The position numbers and the translations under genes were made by a program. DNA of 64,000 nucleotides from Mytilus edulis (Eukaryota; Mollusca; Bivalvia; Mytilida; Mytilidae): contig NC_092349.1 in the NCBI RefSeq assembly GCF_963676685.1, positions 58,449,431 through 58,513,430 on the forward strand. The letters run 5' to 3'. Of this stretch, positions 33,501 through 44,159 are shown in pieces (position 1 is the first letter of the stretch; each line of letters begins with the position of its first letter). A model generated the notes under the pieces. It was not told the DNA's origin and searched no databases. It saw nothing but the letters and a program-made list of their open reading frames with translations.

Positions 33501-36500
33501 CTGATACGGAACGTCTGGAATAAGTATGGTATCGACGAAGACCCAAATTTAATGTAAAAAAAACCAACATGAACATGAACAAGGCAACAGTACCAGTTTA
33601 AACATTGTAAATAAAGGTTAACTTAAATATTGTTGCGGTTGGAAGAAGTTATTGTATATTCATTGAAATTGAAATGGCAGAATTTGCTGTACTTAAATCT
33701 CTTTCCTTGCAAAGAATATGTCCTTAATAAGGTGGACTGGCCAATTCTTTGCAATTTTTGTCCCAAATAATATTTTATTGCATACAGTTTATAACAACTT
33801 CAAGTACCCTCTCCCTTGTATACCGTCTCCCCACAAAAAAATATGTGTGGGTGACATCCAAACTATGCGGTCCATAAAAAAATATTTATATTTGGCACAG
33901 ACAATTAGATTTTTATTGCGTAATGTTGCGTGGGTGGTATTGAAGGAAAAAAATGGCCTAATTTTTGCGGAAAAATATGGCCTTGTTACACAGGAGAGTA
34001 TATCATCTTCCTCAACATTTGCCTATTGAAAAAAAAATGTATATAAGAAATACAAAAAAAAAAAAAGAATTACATTGTGCCTACCAAAAATATTTTATGG
34101 CTCAAACTAAACTCTGAAACATCAAATGGTTGGTGCCAACCAGTTTCCACACCTGAAGAATATGTCGTACCTGAAAATGTTATTGACAGTTTTAAAAATA
34201 AAATGGGCCATAATTAAAATCGCACCCCCCTTTTTCGGTCACTGTGAGCTATTGCCGTCATGTTGCATCTGTCGTCTGCTGCTCCATAACATTATTACAT
34301 GTTTCATTTTATATTTTAATAGCAACATAGCTAGTATAAAAAAGAAGATGTGGTATGATTGCCATTGAGACCAGAGGCGGATTTAGGGGGGCCAGAGGGC
34401 CCCCCCCTTTTTGGATGCACTGAAATAGATAAACCAACAAATTTTACATTTATTTGACAGGATGCAACATTTTTGTATACTTTAAAAAACTAGCTAACTT
34501 TTATTTTTTTTCTCTAGGTAGGGGGTCTTGGAAGAAAATACATGTTCTAGGTGGGGGTGTATTTTTTTAATCTTTTCCATAGGTGGGGGGTCAAAAAATA
34601 AGTGGCGTTCCACCCCCCCTGGATAATTTTTACTGGAATAGCCCTGATATACAAATACAAACATTTATTTTAAAGCACCATGTGTTTTGTGAATTTTAAG
34701 ATAATAAATAATTAGAATCTTATTTATAGTTCAGTAACTGAGAATACAAGAAATTTTGCAACTAGATGTTGTGGAACAGTTGTGACTTACATTTTGATAA
34801 TATGCATTTGCCTTAAGGTGGTACCTAACACTACAGGGAGATAACTCTGTAAAATCAGCAGAACGTTTTAATGACGTTGTGTTCATAAGGGAATATTAAG
34901 CTTCTCAATGATCAAAATAAGTGTTTGTCAAACTGCTATTTAACCAGTGTATTTTTTCTGATTAAACAGTTGGTTCAAATTTTTTAATTTTTTATATTTT
35001 TGTCAAAGGGTCAAAGTAAATACTTTGTAAAAATTTAAAAAAAAATAAACGAGCCAAATTAATTTTAGTTAAAGTGTTGGGTACCACCTTAATAGAAGAT
35101 TCTTGAAATTATAATAATATAATAAAATTTTATTTCTTTTTCAGATTGTTGTTCCAGATGCCTAATGGATGGACAGCTGATTTCTGGTTATTTTTGTGGA
35201 TGATGGTTGTCACAGATTACATTTTAAAATATGCCACCATCATATTAAAATGTCTGATATCTGTTGTTCCATTCAGTAGTAAAAAAAGGGTATGCACGTT
35301 GGCTGTCTTGTACTGTAAAACAGAATAATTTATAATGACCCCAGTAGTCAGTAGAGGTACAAAAACCTCAGTGTCAATATTATATTTGTGAAACAGTCAA
35401 GTTGTAAGGATAGATAAATTAAGAATGGAAATGAGTAATATGCAAAAGAGACAAAGAGCTGATTACAGCCAAAGGCCACCAATATGTCTTCAATACAGAG
35501 AGAAAATCCTGCACATTGAGGTGGGCCTCAGCTGGCCCATAAATAAAAATGTGAAAAAGGATGTCATGTTAATCTCCAAAACATATAAATAAACTAAAAT
35601 AAAAAAACATACAAGACTAACAAAGGCTCCTGACTTAGACAGATGCAAACATGCAGCGAGGTTAAAGATGTTTTGTGAGATCTAAACCCTCCTCCTCTAC
35701 CTCTGGCCAATGTAGAATAAAGAAACACACAGTAATATGCACAGTAAAACATTTTATATTGCTATCCTCCCTTAAATTTTACTGTTAATTTTAATTATTA
35801 TTTTTTTTTATTTCCAGGGAAAGTATTATATGTTCATAGAACATGTGATGCAGTTATACAGATTAGTTGTTACAGTGTTGCCATGGTTTCACTTCCTGTC
35901 AGATGATGTGTCTTTTATATTTTCTGCTGTTTTATTATTAGTTTATTTTATATTTAAGGTAAGAATTAGCACACATACATATGAGAAGATTTGGGATGAG
36001 TGCAAATGAGACAACTCTTCATCCAAGTCACATTTTGTAAAAGCAAACCATGATAGGTCAAACTACGATCTTCAGCAAGGAGCCTTGGCTTACACGGAAC
36101 AGCCAGCTATAAAGAGCCCCAAAAATGACTAGTGTATAACCATTCAAACGAGAAAACCAACAGTGTAATATATATAAAAAATGAGACACAAGAAACACTT
36201 ATGAACCACATCAACAAATTAAATGACAAACACTGAACATCAGATTCCTGTCTAAGGACATACATACATGCATGTATGAACTATATTAATTCTTTTTATA
36301 CGACTGCAAAAATTTTAATTTTTTGGTCGTATTTTGCTATCACGTTGGCGTCGTCGTCTGCGTTGTCGTCCTCGTCGTCGTCGTCATCGTCCGAATACTT
36401 TTAGTTTTCGCACTCTAACTTTAGTAAAAGTGAATAGAAATCAATGAAATTTTAACACAAGGTTTATGACCACAAAAGGAAGGTTGGGATTGATTTTGGG

Positions 36501-39500
36501 AGTTTTGGTCCCAACATTTTAGGAATTAGGGGCCAAAAAGGGCCCAAATAAGCATTTTCTTGGTTTTCACACTATAACTTTAGTTTAAGTGAATAGAAAT
36601 CTATGAAATTTTGACACAAGGTTTATGACCACAAAAGGAAGGTTGGGATTGATTTTGGGAGTTTTGGTTCCAACAGTTTAGGAATTAAGGATGTTTGCTC
36701 CTCCACTTTTTGACTTTGTGCCAGATTTTCAGAATCCTCTGGTTTTATCCATGTATTGTCATTAAAAAATTTTGCCCACTAACCCCTACTTTTCTTTTTA
36801 TATTGTATTACATAAAGTTAAAAAAGCCATATTTCAAAATTTTACAAAATTCTTGTTATTTTTTCATAGTGTTTGAAACAAATAAGGTGCCAATGTTAAA
36901 TATATGAAAAATCTAGAGAGAATAATTTCCCGCCAAATTTTCAATGGCTTATATCTCGAAAACGAGCACACGGACCCTCCATTTTTTTCTACTTTTTTAC
37001 TTTCTTTATTTATATACTATCAATCTATAATAGTCTTTTAAACAGCTTGTTATTTTTTAACAGAGTAGCGAACATCCTTAAGGGCCAAAAAAGGGCCCAA
37101 ATGAGCATTATTCTTGGTTTTCGCACAATAACTTTAGTATAAGTAAATAGAAATCAATGAAATTTTAACACAAGGTTTATGACCACAAAAGGAAGGTTGG
37201 GAGATCGAGGGACTTAGAATTTTTTATTTTCTTTCAGAAAAAAACGGTTGGTAGGTATACAAATTATTTTTTTTCCCACATCAGCTTTAAAAACTTTTGA
37301 GTCGGGGGTCTGAAGGACGGTCGGTCGGGTGACCGGAAACACAACATTTTTTTTTTTAAGCCTTAATGAAGAATAGAAAGGGTATGGCATAAACAAATTT
37401 TGGGTAAGTGTAGGATAAGATATCAACAGCAACAAGTCAGATTGATTTTTGGAGTTGAGGTCACAACAGTTTATGAATTAGGGGCCAAAAAGGGGCCCAA
37501 ATAAGCATTATTTTTGGTTTTTGCACCATAACTTTGATATAAGTTAATAGAAATCTATGAAATTTAAGCACAAGGTTTATGACCATAAAAGAAAGGTTGG
37601 GTTTGATTTTGGGAGTTTTGGTCCTAAAATTTAGGAATAAAGGGCCCAAAGGGTCCAAAATTGAACTTTATGTGATTTCATCAAAAATTGAATAATTGGG
37701 GTTCTTTGATATGCCGAATCTAACTATGTATGTAGATTCTTAATTTTTGGTCCCGTTTTCAAATTGGTCTACATTAAGGTCCAAAGGGTCCAAAATTAAA
37801 CTAAGTTTGATTTTAACAAAAATTGAATTATTGGGCTTATTTGATATGCTTTATCTAAATATGTACTTTGATTTTTGATTATGGGCCCAGTTTTCAAGTT
37901 GGTCCAAATCAGGATTCCATAGCAAGTATTGTGCAATAGCAAGAAATTTTCAATTGCACAGTATTGCACAATAGCAAGAAATATCTAATTGCACAATATT
38001 GTGCAATAGCACAATAGCAATTAATTTTCAATTGGAGTTATCTTTCTTTGTATAGAATAGTAGTTGATAATATATGTTGGAAATTTGCCAATCGGTTGGG
38101 TTCTTTGATATGTTGAATCTAAAAATGTACTTAGATTCTTGATTATTGAAGTTTTTTGGTCCAGTTTTCAAATTGGTCTACATTAAGGTCCAAAGGGTCC
38201 AAAATTAAACTTTGTTTGATTTCATCAAAAATTGAATCCTTGGGGTTCTTTGATATGCCAAATCTAACTGTGTATGTAGATTCTTCATTTTCTACATTAA
38301 AGTCCAAAGGGTCCAAAATTAAACTAAGTTTGATTTTAACAAAAATTGAATTCTTGGGCCTCTTTGATATGCTGAATCTAAACATGTACTTAGATTTTTG
38401 ATTATGGGCCCAGTTTTCAAGTTGGTCCAAATCAGGATCTAAAATTATTATATTAAGTATTGTGCAATAGCAAGTCTTTTCAATTGCACAGTATTGTGCA
38501 ATGGCAAGAAATATCTAATTGCACAATATTGTGAAATAGCAAATTTTTTTTTAATTATAGTTATCTTTCTTTGTCCAGAATAGTAAGCAAGAAATATCCT
38601 ATTGCACAGTATTGTGCAATAGCAAGAATTTTTTTTAATTGGAGTTATCTTTCTTTGTCCAGAATCAACTTAAATCTTTGTTATATACAATATACAATGT
38701 ATATACACTTTTTACTACCAACTGATAAATTTAAATAATCTTTACCATTCAGTGATAACAAGCAGTTTTTTTACATCTTAATATTTTATGATGTATTTAA
38801 ATGAGTAGTTATTGTTGCAAACTCCATTAGAAATTTGAATTGATATCAGTTTTGAAAAAGGGAAACGGGATGTGAAAAAAAAGGGGGGGGGTTAAATTTT
38901 TCTCATTTCAGATTTCATAAATAAAAAGAAAATTTCTTCAAACATTTTTTTGAGAGGATTAATATTCAACAGCATAGTGAATTGCTCAAAGGCAAAAAAA
39001 ACCTTTTAAGTTCATTAGACCACATTCATTCTGTGTCAGAAACCTATGCTGTGTCAACTATTTAATTTTAGATTTAAAAAGTTTGAAGAAGAAATCTTTA
39101 ATTGATTTGTAAAATCTTGGCATTTGTTTTGTGTAAAAAAAAACCCATGTAATGTCAAAAATTTGATCACAATCCAAATTCAGAGCTGTATCATGCTTGA
39201 ATGTTTTGTCCATACTTGCCCCAACTGTTCAGGGTTCGACCTCTGCGGTCATATAAAGCTGCGCCCTGCGGAGCACCTGGTTGTGTTTTGGTCTGTTTTT
39301 CTTAACTATAAGCAATAGGTCAACTATATTTGTTGTATGGAAGAATTGTTAGTTGTACATGCCTGTCTGCCATGGTTCCTCTGACCTTGACCTCATTTTC
39401 ATGGTTCAAAGGTCAATGTTTTGTTTTTTTGGTTTATGTTAAGTTTAAGTGACAGTTGTAATAAAGCTTTATATTTAGGACTATTAACATAATATCAATG

Positions 39501-41854
39501 ATTAGTAAAGAAGGCGAGACAATTTAGTGTGTGCACTCTTGTTCACTTAACAACTGAAACTGAATACATTGTCTTTACATAAATATTATCATGCAACTGC
39601 AGTAAATGTTTGAAATTTAACATTTGGATTTACATTCAAATACACACGCAATTTGACAAAAAGAATTCCTTAGGAAATAGAATAGTATATGAGAAAAATG
39701 AATACTGAAGAAGTTTTATTTCATTTTAGCTGAATAATACAATGGTAAAAATCCAAGATGTGTACAATGCTGTTGGTAGACTCAGAACAGATATTGTAAG
39801 TAGTTTATTTTTTTACAATATACAAGAAAGGACTTTTCCAGAAAATACTATGCACCCCCTCCCTCAAAGGTAAGCAAACTTTTTATGCCCCACCTACGAT
39901 AGTAGAGGGGCATTATGTTTTCTGGTCTGTGCGTCCGTTCATCCATCTGTTCGTTCGTTCGTCCGTCTGTCCCGCTTCAGGTTAAAGTTTTTGGTCAAGG
40001 TAGTTTTTGATGAAGTTGAAGTCCAATCAACTTGAAACTTAGTATACATGTTCCCTTTGATAAGATCATTCTAATTTTAATGCCAAATTAGAGAATTTAT
40101 TCCAATTTCACGGTCCACTGAACATAGAAAATGATAGTGTGAGTGGGGCATCCGTGTACTGTGGTCACATTCTTGTTAAAACTTTATTAGAGTGATTCTA
40201 TTGAAATACCAAAATGAAAATCCCAAGGGATGAAGGGAGTTTTGTTCTAATTTTTGTTTTATTTCTGGGGGTGTTTGGGGTTATTAATAAAAAGTGCCAT
40301 CTCTTGGGGGGGGGGGGGGGGGCGCATACTATTTTCTGGAACAGCCCTAATGATTTCTTAAATGTTAAATGTGAATTTATAGTAAGCATTTCTTTCTAAA
40401 ATGATATAGATTTAGAATGTGAATTTATACTTAGCATTTTTTTCTCTAAAAGGATATTTTGACTGACAATGATTGTTTGTGCTTTGATTATATTCTTGTA
40501 ATTTTTAAGAATATGAATTGAACACAAAATGTTTGTATTTTAGTCCTATGGAACCCGACCTAGCCAAAGTGATATAACATCCAGGGAAGAAAGTTGTCCC
40601 ATTTGCCAAGATGATTATAAAGATCCAGTGATGTTGGCTTGTAAAGTAGGTATTTCCCCTTTATAATCAGTTAAATTTGTGGTTTGGGTGGCAGAGTGGC
40701 ACATGGGGTAGATCACATGATACCTTGATTGCTGGCAGATTGGTTCATGGGGTGGATCACATTATACCTTGATTGCTGGCAGAGTGGCACATGGGGTAGA
40801 TCACATTATACCTTGATTGCTGGCAGAGTGGCACATGAGGTAGATCACATTACACCTTGATTGCTGGCAGATTGGTTCATGGGGTGGATCACATTATACC
40901 TTGATTGCTGGCAGAGTGGCACATGGGGTAGATCACATGATACCTTGATTGCTGGCAGAGTGGCACATGAGGTAGATCACATTACACCTTGATTGCTGGC
41001 AGATTGGTTCAGATCATTGATTAGTATTTGACTGTATAGTGATACAAGAAGTTGATCAGCATTTGCCTGATTTACTGGCAGACCTGGTTAAACATAAATG
41101 AATAATTCTACAATTGAGATACAATATTTTTCTAATTTTTTGTGCTATTTTCACATTTCTTGTGCTATTTTCACATTTCTTGTGCTATTTTCACATTTCT
41201 TGAGCGGTGTGAGAAAAATATTTCTCATCACTAGTGAAGTATCTGTTCACAGCTAATGATTGGTCAACATTTGGTTATGACGTTAAATTTTCTTGATTTC
41301 TTCTGAATTTCCTATTGTGACTTCCTGAAAAAGGCGACAAAGCCTGATGACATCACACATAGAGAACACAACTTTCTGCAAATCTTTGGAAAGGAAGGAC
41401 AAAAATCATTAGAGTAACAGATTCCACAAGTTGATGTCAAATTTTTATATGTTGATATCATAATTGTATTTCAATGCCATAATTGATTTTTGACCAACAA
41501 AAATCTAAGATCAAGAGAACCAAATGTTGATTATAAACATTTGTTTGGGAAAGGATAAATCTGATCAAATCAAAACTTTATTTTTGGAATATGATACCAA
41601 CTTTGATGTATTAATTGTTTATTAAAACTTTAGTACATAGTGACAGACTTATAACATAAAAAATAGTTATTCACATATATGAGTTCATGTTTGTTTATTT
41701 TCTTATTTTCTTTTTGCAGCATATTTTTTGTGAGAGTTGTGTTACAGTCTGGTTTGATCGAGAAAAGACATGCCCGATGTGTAGGACTCAGATCCATGCG
41801 GAGAATCCAGAGTGGAAAGATGGATCAACAAGTGTCCACATTCAGTGGTATTGA
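30549..41854 (+). CDS. RNFT: RING finger and transmembrane domain E3 ligase (RNFT1/RNFT2-like)
   Basis: Coding exons 30549-31059, 31530-31615, 31960-32069, 35145-35289, 35818-35958, 39730-39795, 40544-40645, 41720-41854; all GT-AG, phases join, 431 residues. The first exon begins at an acceptor (30526), so an upstream untranslated exon exists. ATG 30549 is chosen; ATG 30567 would shorten it by 6 residues. Residues 1-148 are polar, Asn/Gln- and then His-rich. Membrane segments start at about 149 (IIFIVIVLFKLL), then VVVFLCMGVTFIY, LAGLMAANMATVYYVF, WLFLWMMVVTDYILKY and VSFIFSAVLLLVYFIF. The RING is complete: C371, C374, C386, H388, C391, C394, C405, C408 (C3HC4). The protein ends in WKDGSTSVHIQWY, the family's usual tail. 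RNFT proteins are ER ubiquitin ligases linked to degradation of membrane proteins and ER-phagy. Whether this is the RNFT1 or RNFT2 orthologue needs a tree; the neighbour SPRING1 favours RNFT2 or the pre-duplication gene. Confidence 0.95.
31270..31485 (+). repeat. GGGGCAT dispersed repeat, 5'-truncated copy
   Basis: Retains the GATGAAGTTGAAGTCCAATC, GCCAAATTAGAGTTTTTAAC and GTGGGGCATCCATGTACT blocks, and ends ACACATTCTTGTT. Lies in RNFT intron 1. Confidence 0.7.
32545..34645. mobile_element. AGGGCTATTCCAGTAAAA-terminal element
   Basis: Left AGGGCTATTCCAGTAAAATT followed by CTAGGAGGGGCGGAACG and CCATAGGTGGGGGGT. The right end carries the same blocks inverted (CCATAGGTGGGGGGTC, GGCGTTCCACCCCCCC, TTTTTACTGGAATAGCCCT). 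About 2.1 kb, in the RNFT intron between exons 3 and 4. A 116-codon open stretch on the minus strand (32530-32880) overlaps the left end and reads through the repeat; no known domain recognised. Confidence 0.7.
34813..35092. mobile_element. TTAAGGTGGTACC MITE
   Basis: 280 bp with TTAAGGTGGTACCTAACACT at the left and AGTGTTGGGTACCACCTTAA at the right, so the ends are nearly perfect inverted repeats that include the TTAA target. Located 52 bp before RNFT exon 4. Confidence 0.85.
35400..35770. repeat. Dispersed repeat mosaic in RNFT intron
   Basis: AAGAATGGAAATGAGTAATA with CTTCAATACAGAGAGAAAATCCTGCAC resembles the copy at 43870-43940. The part from 35625 (GGCTCCTGACTTAGACAG ... GCAGCGAGGTTAAA) matches the 3' part of the AAGATGTGG family as seen at 53630-53740. 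Confidence 0.5.
35982..36290 (+). repeat. AAGATGTGG...GAGACAACTCT dispersed repeat, copy
   Basis: Same block order as 23358-23690: GAGAAGATTTGGGATGAGTG, GAGACAACTCTTCATCC, CTATAAAGAGCCCC, AACCATTCAAACGAGAAAAC, CATCAGATTCCTG. It begins about 25 bp after RNFT exon 5 and directly abuts the TATACGACC element. Confidence 0.75.
36685..37081. mobile_element. TTAAGGATGTTTGCT MITE nested in copy B
   Basis: 397 bp. Left TTAAGGATGTTTGCT, right AGCGAACATCCTTAA, with TTAA at both edges. The host repeat unit GTTTAGGAATTA...AGGGGCCAAAAA is interrupted exactly here, which supports insertion. Confidence 0.8.
37920..38640. repeat. TTGCACAATATTGTGCAA palindromic stretches
   Basis: Self-complementary words such as TTGCACA(A/G)TATTGTGCAA followed by TAGCAAGAAAT occur at least six times in 37920-38030 and 38455-38625, interleaved with the approximately 115-bp units of copy B. 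Confidence 0.7.
39890..40175 (+). repeat. GGGGCAT dispersed repeat, full copy
   Basis: Starts TTTTATGCCCCACCTACGAT, has AGTAGAGGGGCATTATG, a CCGTTCATCC/GTTCGTTCG run, the GATGAAGTTGAAGT block and the GTGGGGCATCCGTGTACT end. It lies in the RNFT intron between exons 6 and 7. Confidence 0.85.
40689..41015 (+). repeat. Minisatellite, about 44-bp unit, 7 copies
   Basis: The unit GGCAGAGTGGCACATGGGGT... AGATCACATTATACCTTGATTGCT alternates with a variant GGCAGATTGGTTCATGGGGT. The array lies in the intron that splits the RING-coding exons of RNFT. Confidence 0.9.
41135..41208 (+). repeat. Tandem repeat, about 21-bp unit, 3 copies
   Basis: GTGCTATTTTCACATTTCTT is repeated three times in direct succession, within the last RNFT intron. 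Confidence 0.85.
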
Positions 41855-41923
41855 AAGGTCCGAATAATAACATTAGAAATCAACAAAGTCGTAGATTAAA
41901 GACAAAAGAGATAGCTGATTATA

Positions 41924-42600
41924 TCAGTAAAAGTTTTTTGGCATTGATGGATGGGGATTATTTACTGTGGATTCATATATTTTCATTAGTACCAATTTTG
42001 AGGAAAACTTGCACTTTCGTGGATATTTAATTTCATGTATTGCCAAAATCTGCACCCGCAAAATCAACGAAAATTGGTTTCAAACGAAAATAAATGAATC
42101 CACAGTATCAGAAAAAGTTTTTTGGCATTGATTGATGGGGAATATTTACTATGGATTTATTTATTTTCATCGGAACCAATTTTCTTGGATTGAAGAAAAC
42201 TTACTTTTTCGTGGTTATTTCATTTCTTGGTATTGCTAAAGTCTATAACCTTTTGTAATTCGTTGAACACTAAATTTGATGGTTTATATCTGTACCATCA
42301 AAATCCACAAAAATTATTATCAAACGAATAATAGTGGGTCTCATTGGGGTCTAAGCGTGATGCGGGATTGCTGATTTTTTGTAAGCGTGACATGTGAAAG
42401 TCAAATTATTGTGCTGTGAAAACGGGAAATGAAGTCTAGGGGGACACGGGAAATTACAAAAAAATGAGAATTGCTTACGTATATAATGTAAGCGGGATAC
42501 GGGAATCTGACAAAACAGTAAGTGTGATCCAGGATCAGAACCCCCCAATGAGACCCCCATAATAAGTAATCCACAGTATGACTTTATTGTTATTAGGGGT
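41924..42600 (+). repeat. Tandem ATGGATTC repeats with a nested GGGTCTCATTGGGG element
   Basis: A unit of about 183 bp (41924-42106) starting CAGTAAAAGTTTTTTGGC and containing an ACTGTGGATTCAT...ATGAATCCACAGT element is repeated from 42108. The second copy is split at 42336-42556 by an element with ends GGGTCTCATTGGGG / CCCCAATGAGACCC, after which the host sequence resumes with ATAATAAGTAATCCACAG. It follows the RNFT stop codon by 70 bp, so it is probably transcribed in the 3' UTR. Confidence 0.75.
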
Positions 42601-42907
42601 AGTGGACACATTTGTTTTTAATTGTTTTCTGAGGTAAAATAATGTATTGCATATTATTGTTATTATAATTATTATATTATAATTAATATAGTGTCAAAAA
42701 AATGAAAGTGAGGCAAATATTTTGCTCTTTTATGAGAATTTTGTATGTATTGGTATATATTCACATAAAAAGCTAATGATTTTGTTATTGGTAACATTTT
42801 AAATAAAAGTAAATTTGTATTTTCAACACAGTACATACATAACCTGTATGTTACCTAACACATGGTTTATTAGTTCATTAGGTTAATGTTTTAAATAATT
42901 AACATTT

Positions 42908-43214
42908 TTATGCCCCACCTACGATAGTAGAGGGGCATTATGTTTTCTGGTCTGTGCGTCCGTTCGTCCGTCCGTTCGTCTGTCCGTCTGTTCGTTCGTC
43001 CGTCTGTCCCGCTCCAGGTTAAAGTTTTTGGTCAAGGTAGTTTTTGATGAAGTTGAAGTCCAATCGACTTCAAACTTAGTACACATGTTCCCTATGATAT
43101 GATCTTTCTAATTTTAATGCCAAATTAGAGTTTTTACCCCAATTTCACTGTCCACTGAACATGGAAAATGAAAGTGCGAGTGGGGCATTCGTGTACTGAG
43201 GACACATTCTTGTT
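42908..43214 (+). repeat. GGGGCAT dispersed repeat, full copy
   Basis: Best preserved copy in the window: TTTTATGCCCCACCTACGAT, about 60 bp of CCGTTCGT/CCGTCTGT simple repeat, GGTTAAAGTTTTTGGTCAAG, GATGAAGTTGAAGT, GTGGGGCATTCGTGTACT, ending ACACATTCTTGTT. Confidence 0.9.
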
Positions 43215-44159
43215 TTACATGTTTGCTCCTTTGTGCAAAGTTGGAATGTATATGACACTACTATAAATGCATAAACACATACAGAAACAAGAAACAGACC
43301 TTATGAGGACTGTATAGCCAGTCAAAGTTGTAAAAAACTCCCATCATAATCAACAAGTAACTGATGTGATATATGGTCCTGAATTCTATGGGCATGCATT
43401 GGTATTTTAAAATTTTAAACATTATGTTTTTGAAAACTTATAACTATATATAGGAAAATTATCCTATTTCTCAAAATCTTCATTCTACATAAAGTACTTT
43501 TATAAACATAGATTTAAAAAAAACTCTTGTTCTTCCAGAGGGTATGTTAGCTTGTAATGTAAAAATGTTTGTGATGTTTTACTTGATATTTACAGGACCA
43601 AAAAAACAAAACATTTTTTGTTATTTTACAGTGCATAAATCTGTTATGTTAGGTTTGCAGTCAGCAAACCGATGCCATATAAAACATATATTTTAAATCA
43701 GTACAGTTATGTCATAGTTTGCTATTTTTAATAATCATGTTATTTCTAAGAGGTGATATTCCTATTATTTCCAGTATACTATGTTTACCAAGTTTGATTA
43801 ATATTAATAAATTGTGTTTTTGTTTTTGAAATTATATTTAATATATATTATGAATTAAACGGGATACAATTGAGTATTGAAATGGGGAATGTGTCAAAGT
43901 CCACCAATTGATCTTCAATACAGCAAGAAAAATCCTGCACCTGATAATTAGTAAGATTCATCTAGAAAAATGACTTTTCATTGAAAAGTTTTGCATGAAA
44001 TTATGTGTTGCTTGTGCTCAAAACATACATACGGTATAATAAAGAATAAGTTAATGCATTGTGTCTCCCCATGTTTTTTATTTTATGCAATTCTAGCTGT
44101 TTTCTTCATATATATATGTTTATACTGGAACTATGATTCTAATTCCCAACATCATGAAC
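43215..44159. other. Intergenic AT-rich region
   Basis: Contains a repeat fragment around 43870-43945 (TTGAAATGGGGAATGTGTCA ... AATCCTGCACCTG) and otherwise nothing I can assign. Confidence 0.5.

Larger units (their letters stand above)
36295..39280 (-). mobile_element. CCGCAGGGCGCAGC / TATACGACC element, copy B
   Basis: Reverse orientation of copy A (16992-18916), same ends: TTTATACGACTGCAAAAATT at the left and GACCTCTGCGGTCATATAAA then GCTGCGCCCTGCGGAGC at the right. It contains both internal repeat arrays and is longer through insertions: a TTAA element (36685-37081), a foreign segment (37200-37440) and TTGCACAAT-rich stretches (37920-38640). It fills most of the RNFT intron between exons 5 and 6. 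Confidence 0.8.

Noticed and set aside
40689..41015. Regular repeat considered as a CRISPR-like array
   Set aside because: Units are directly contiguous without unique spacers and lie inside a eukaryotic intron; it is a minisatellite.
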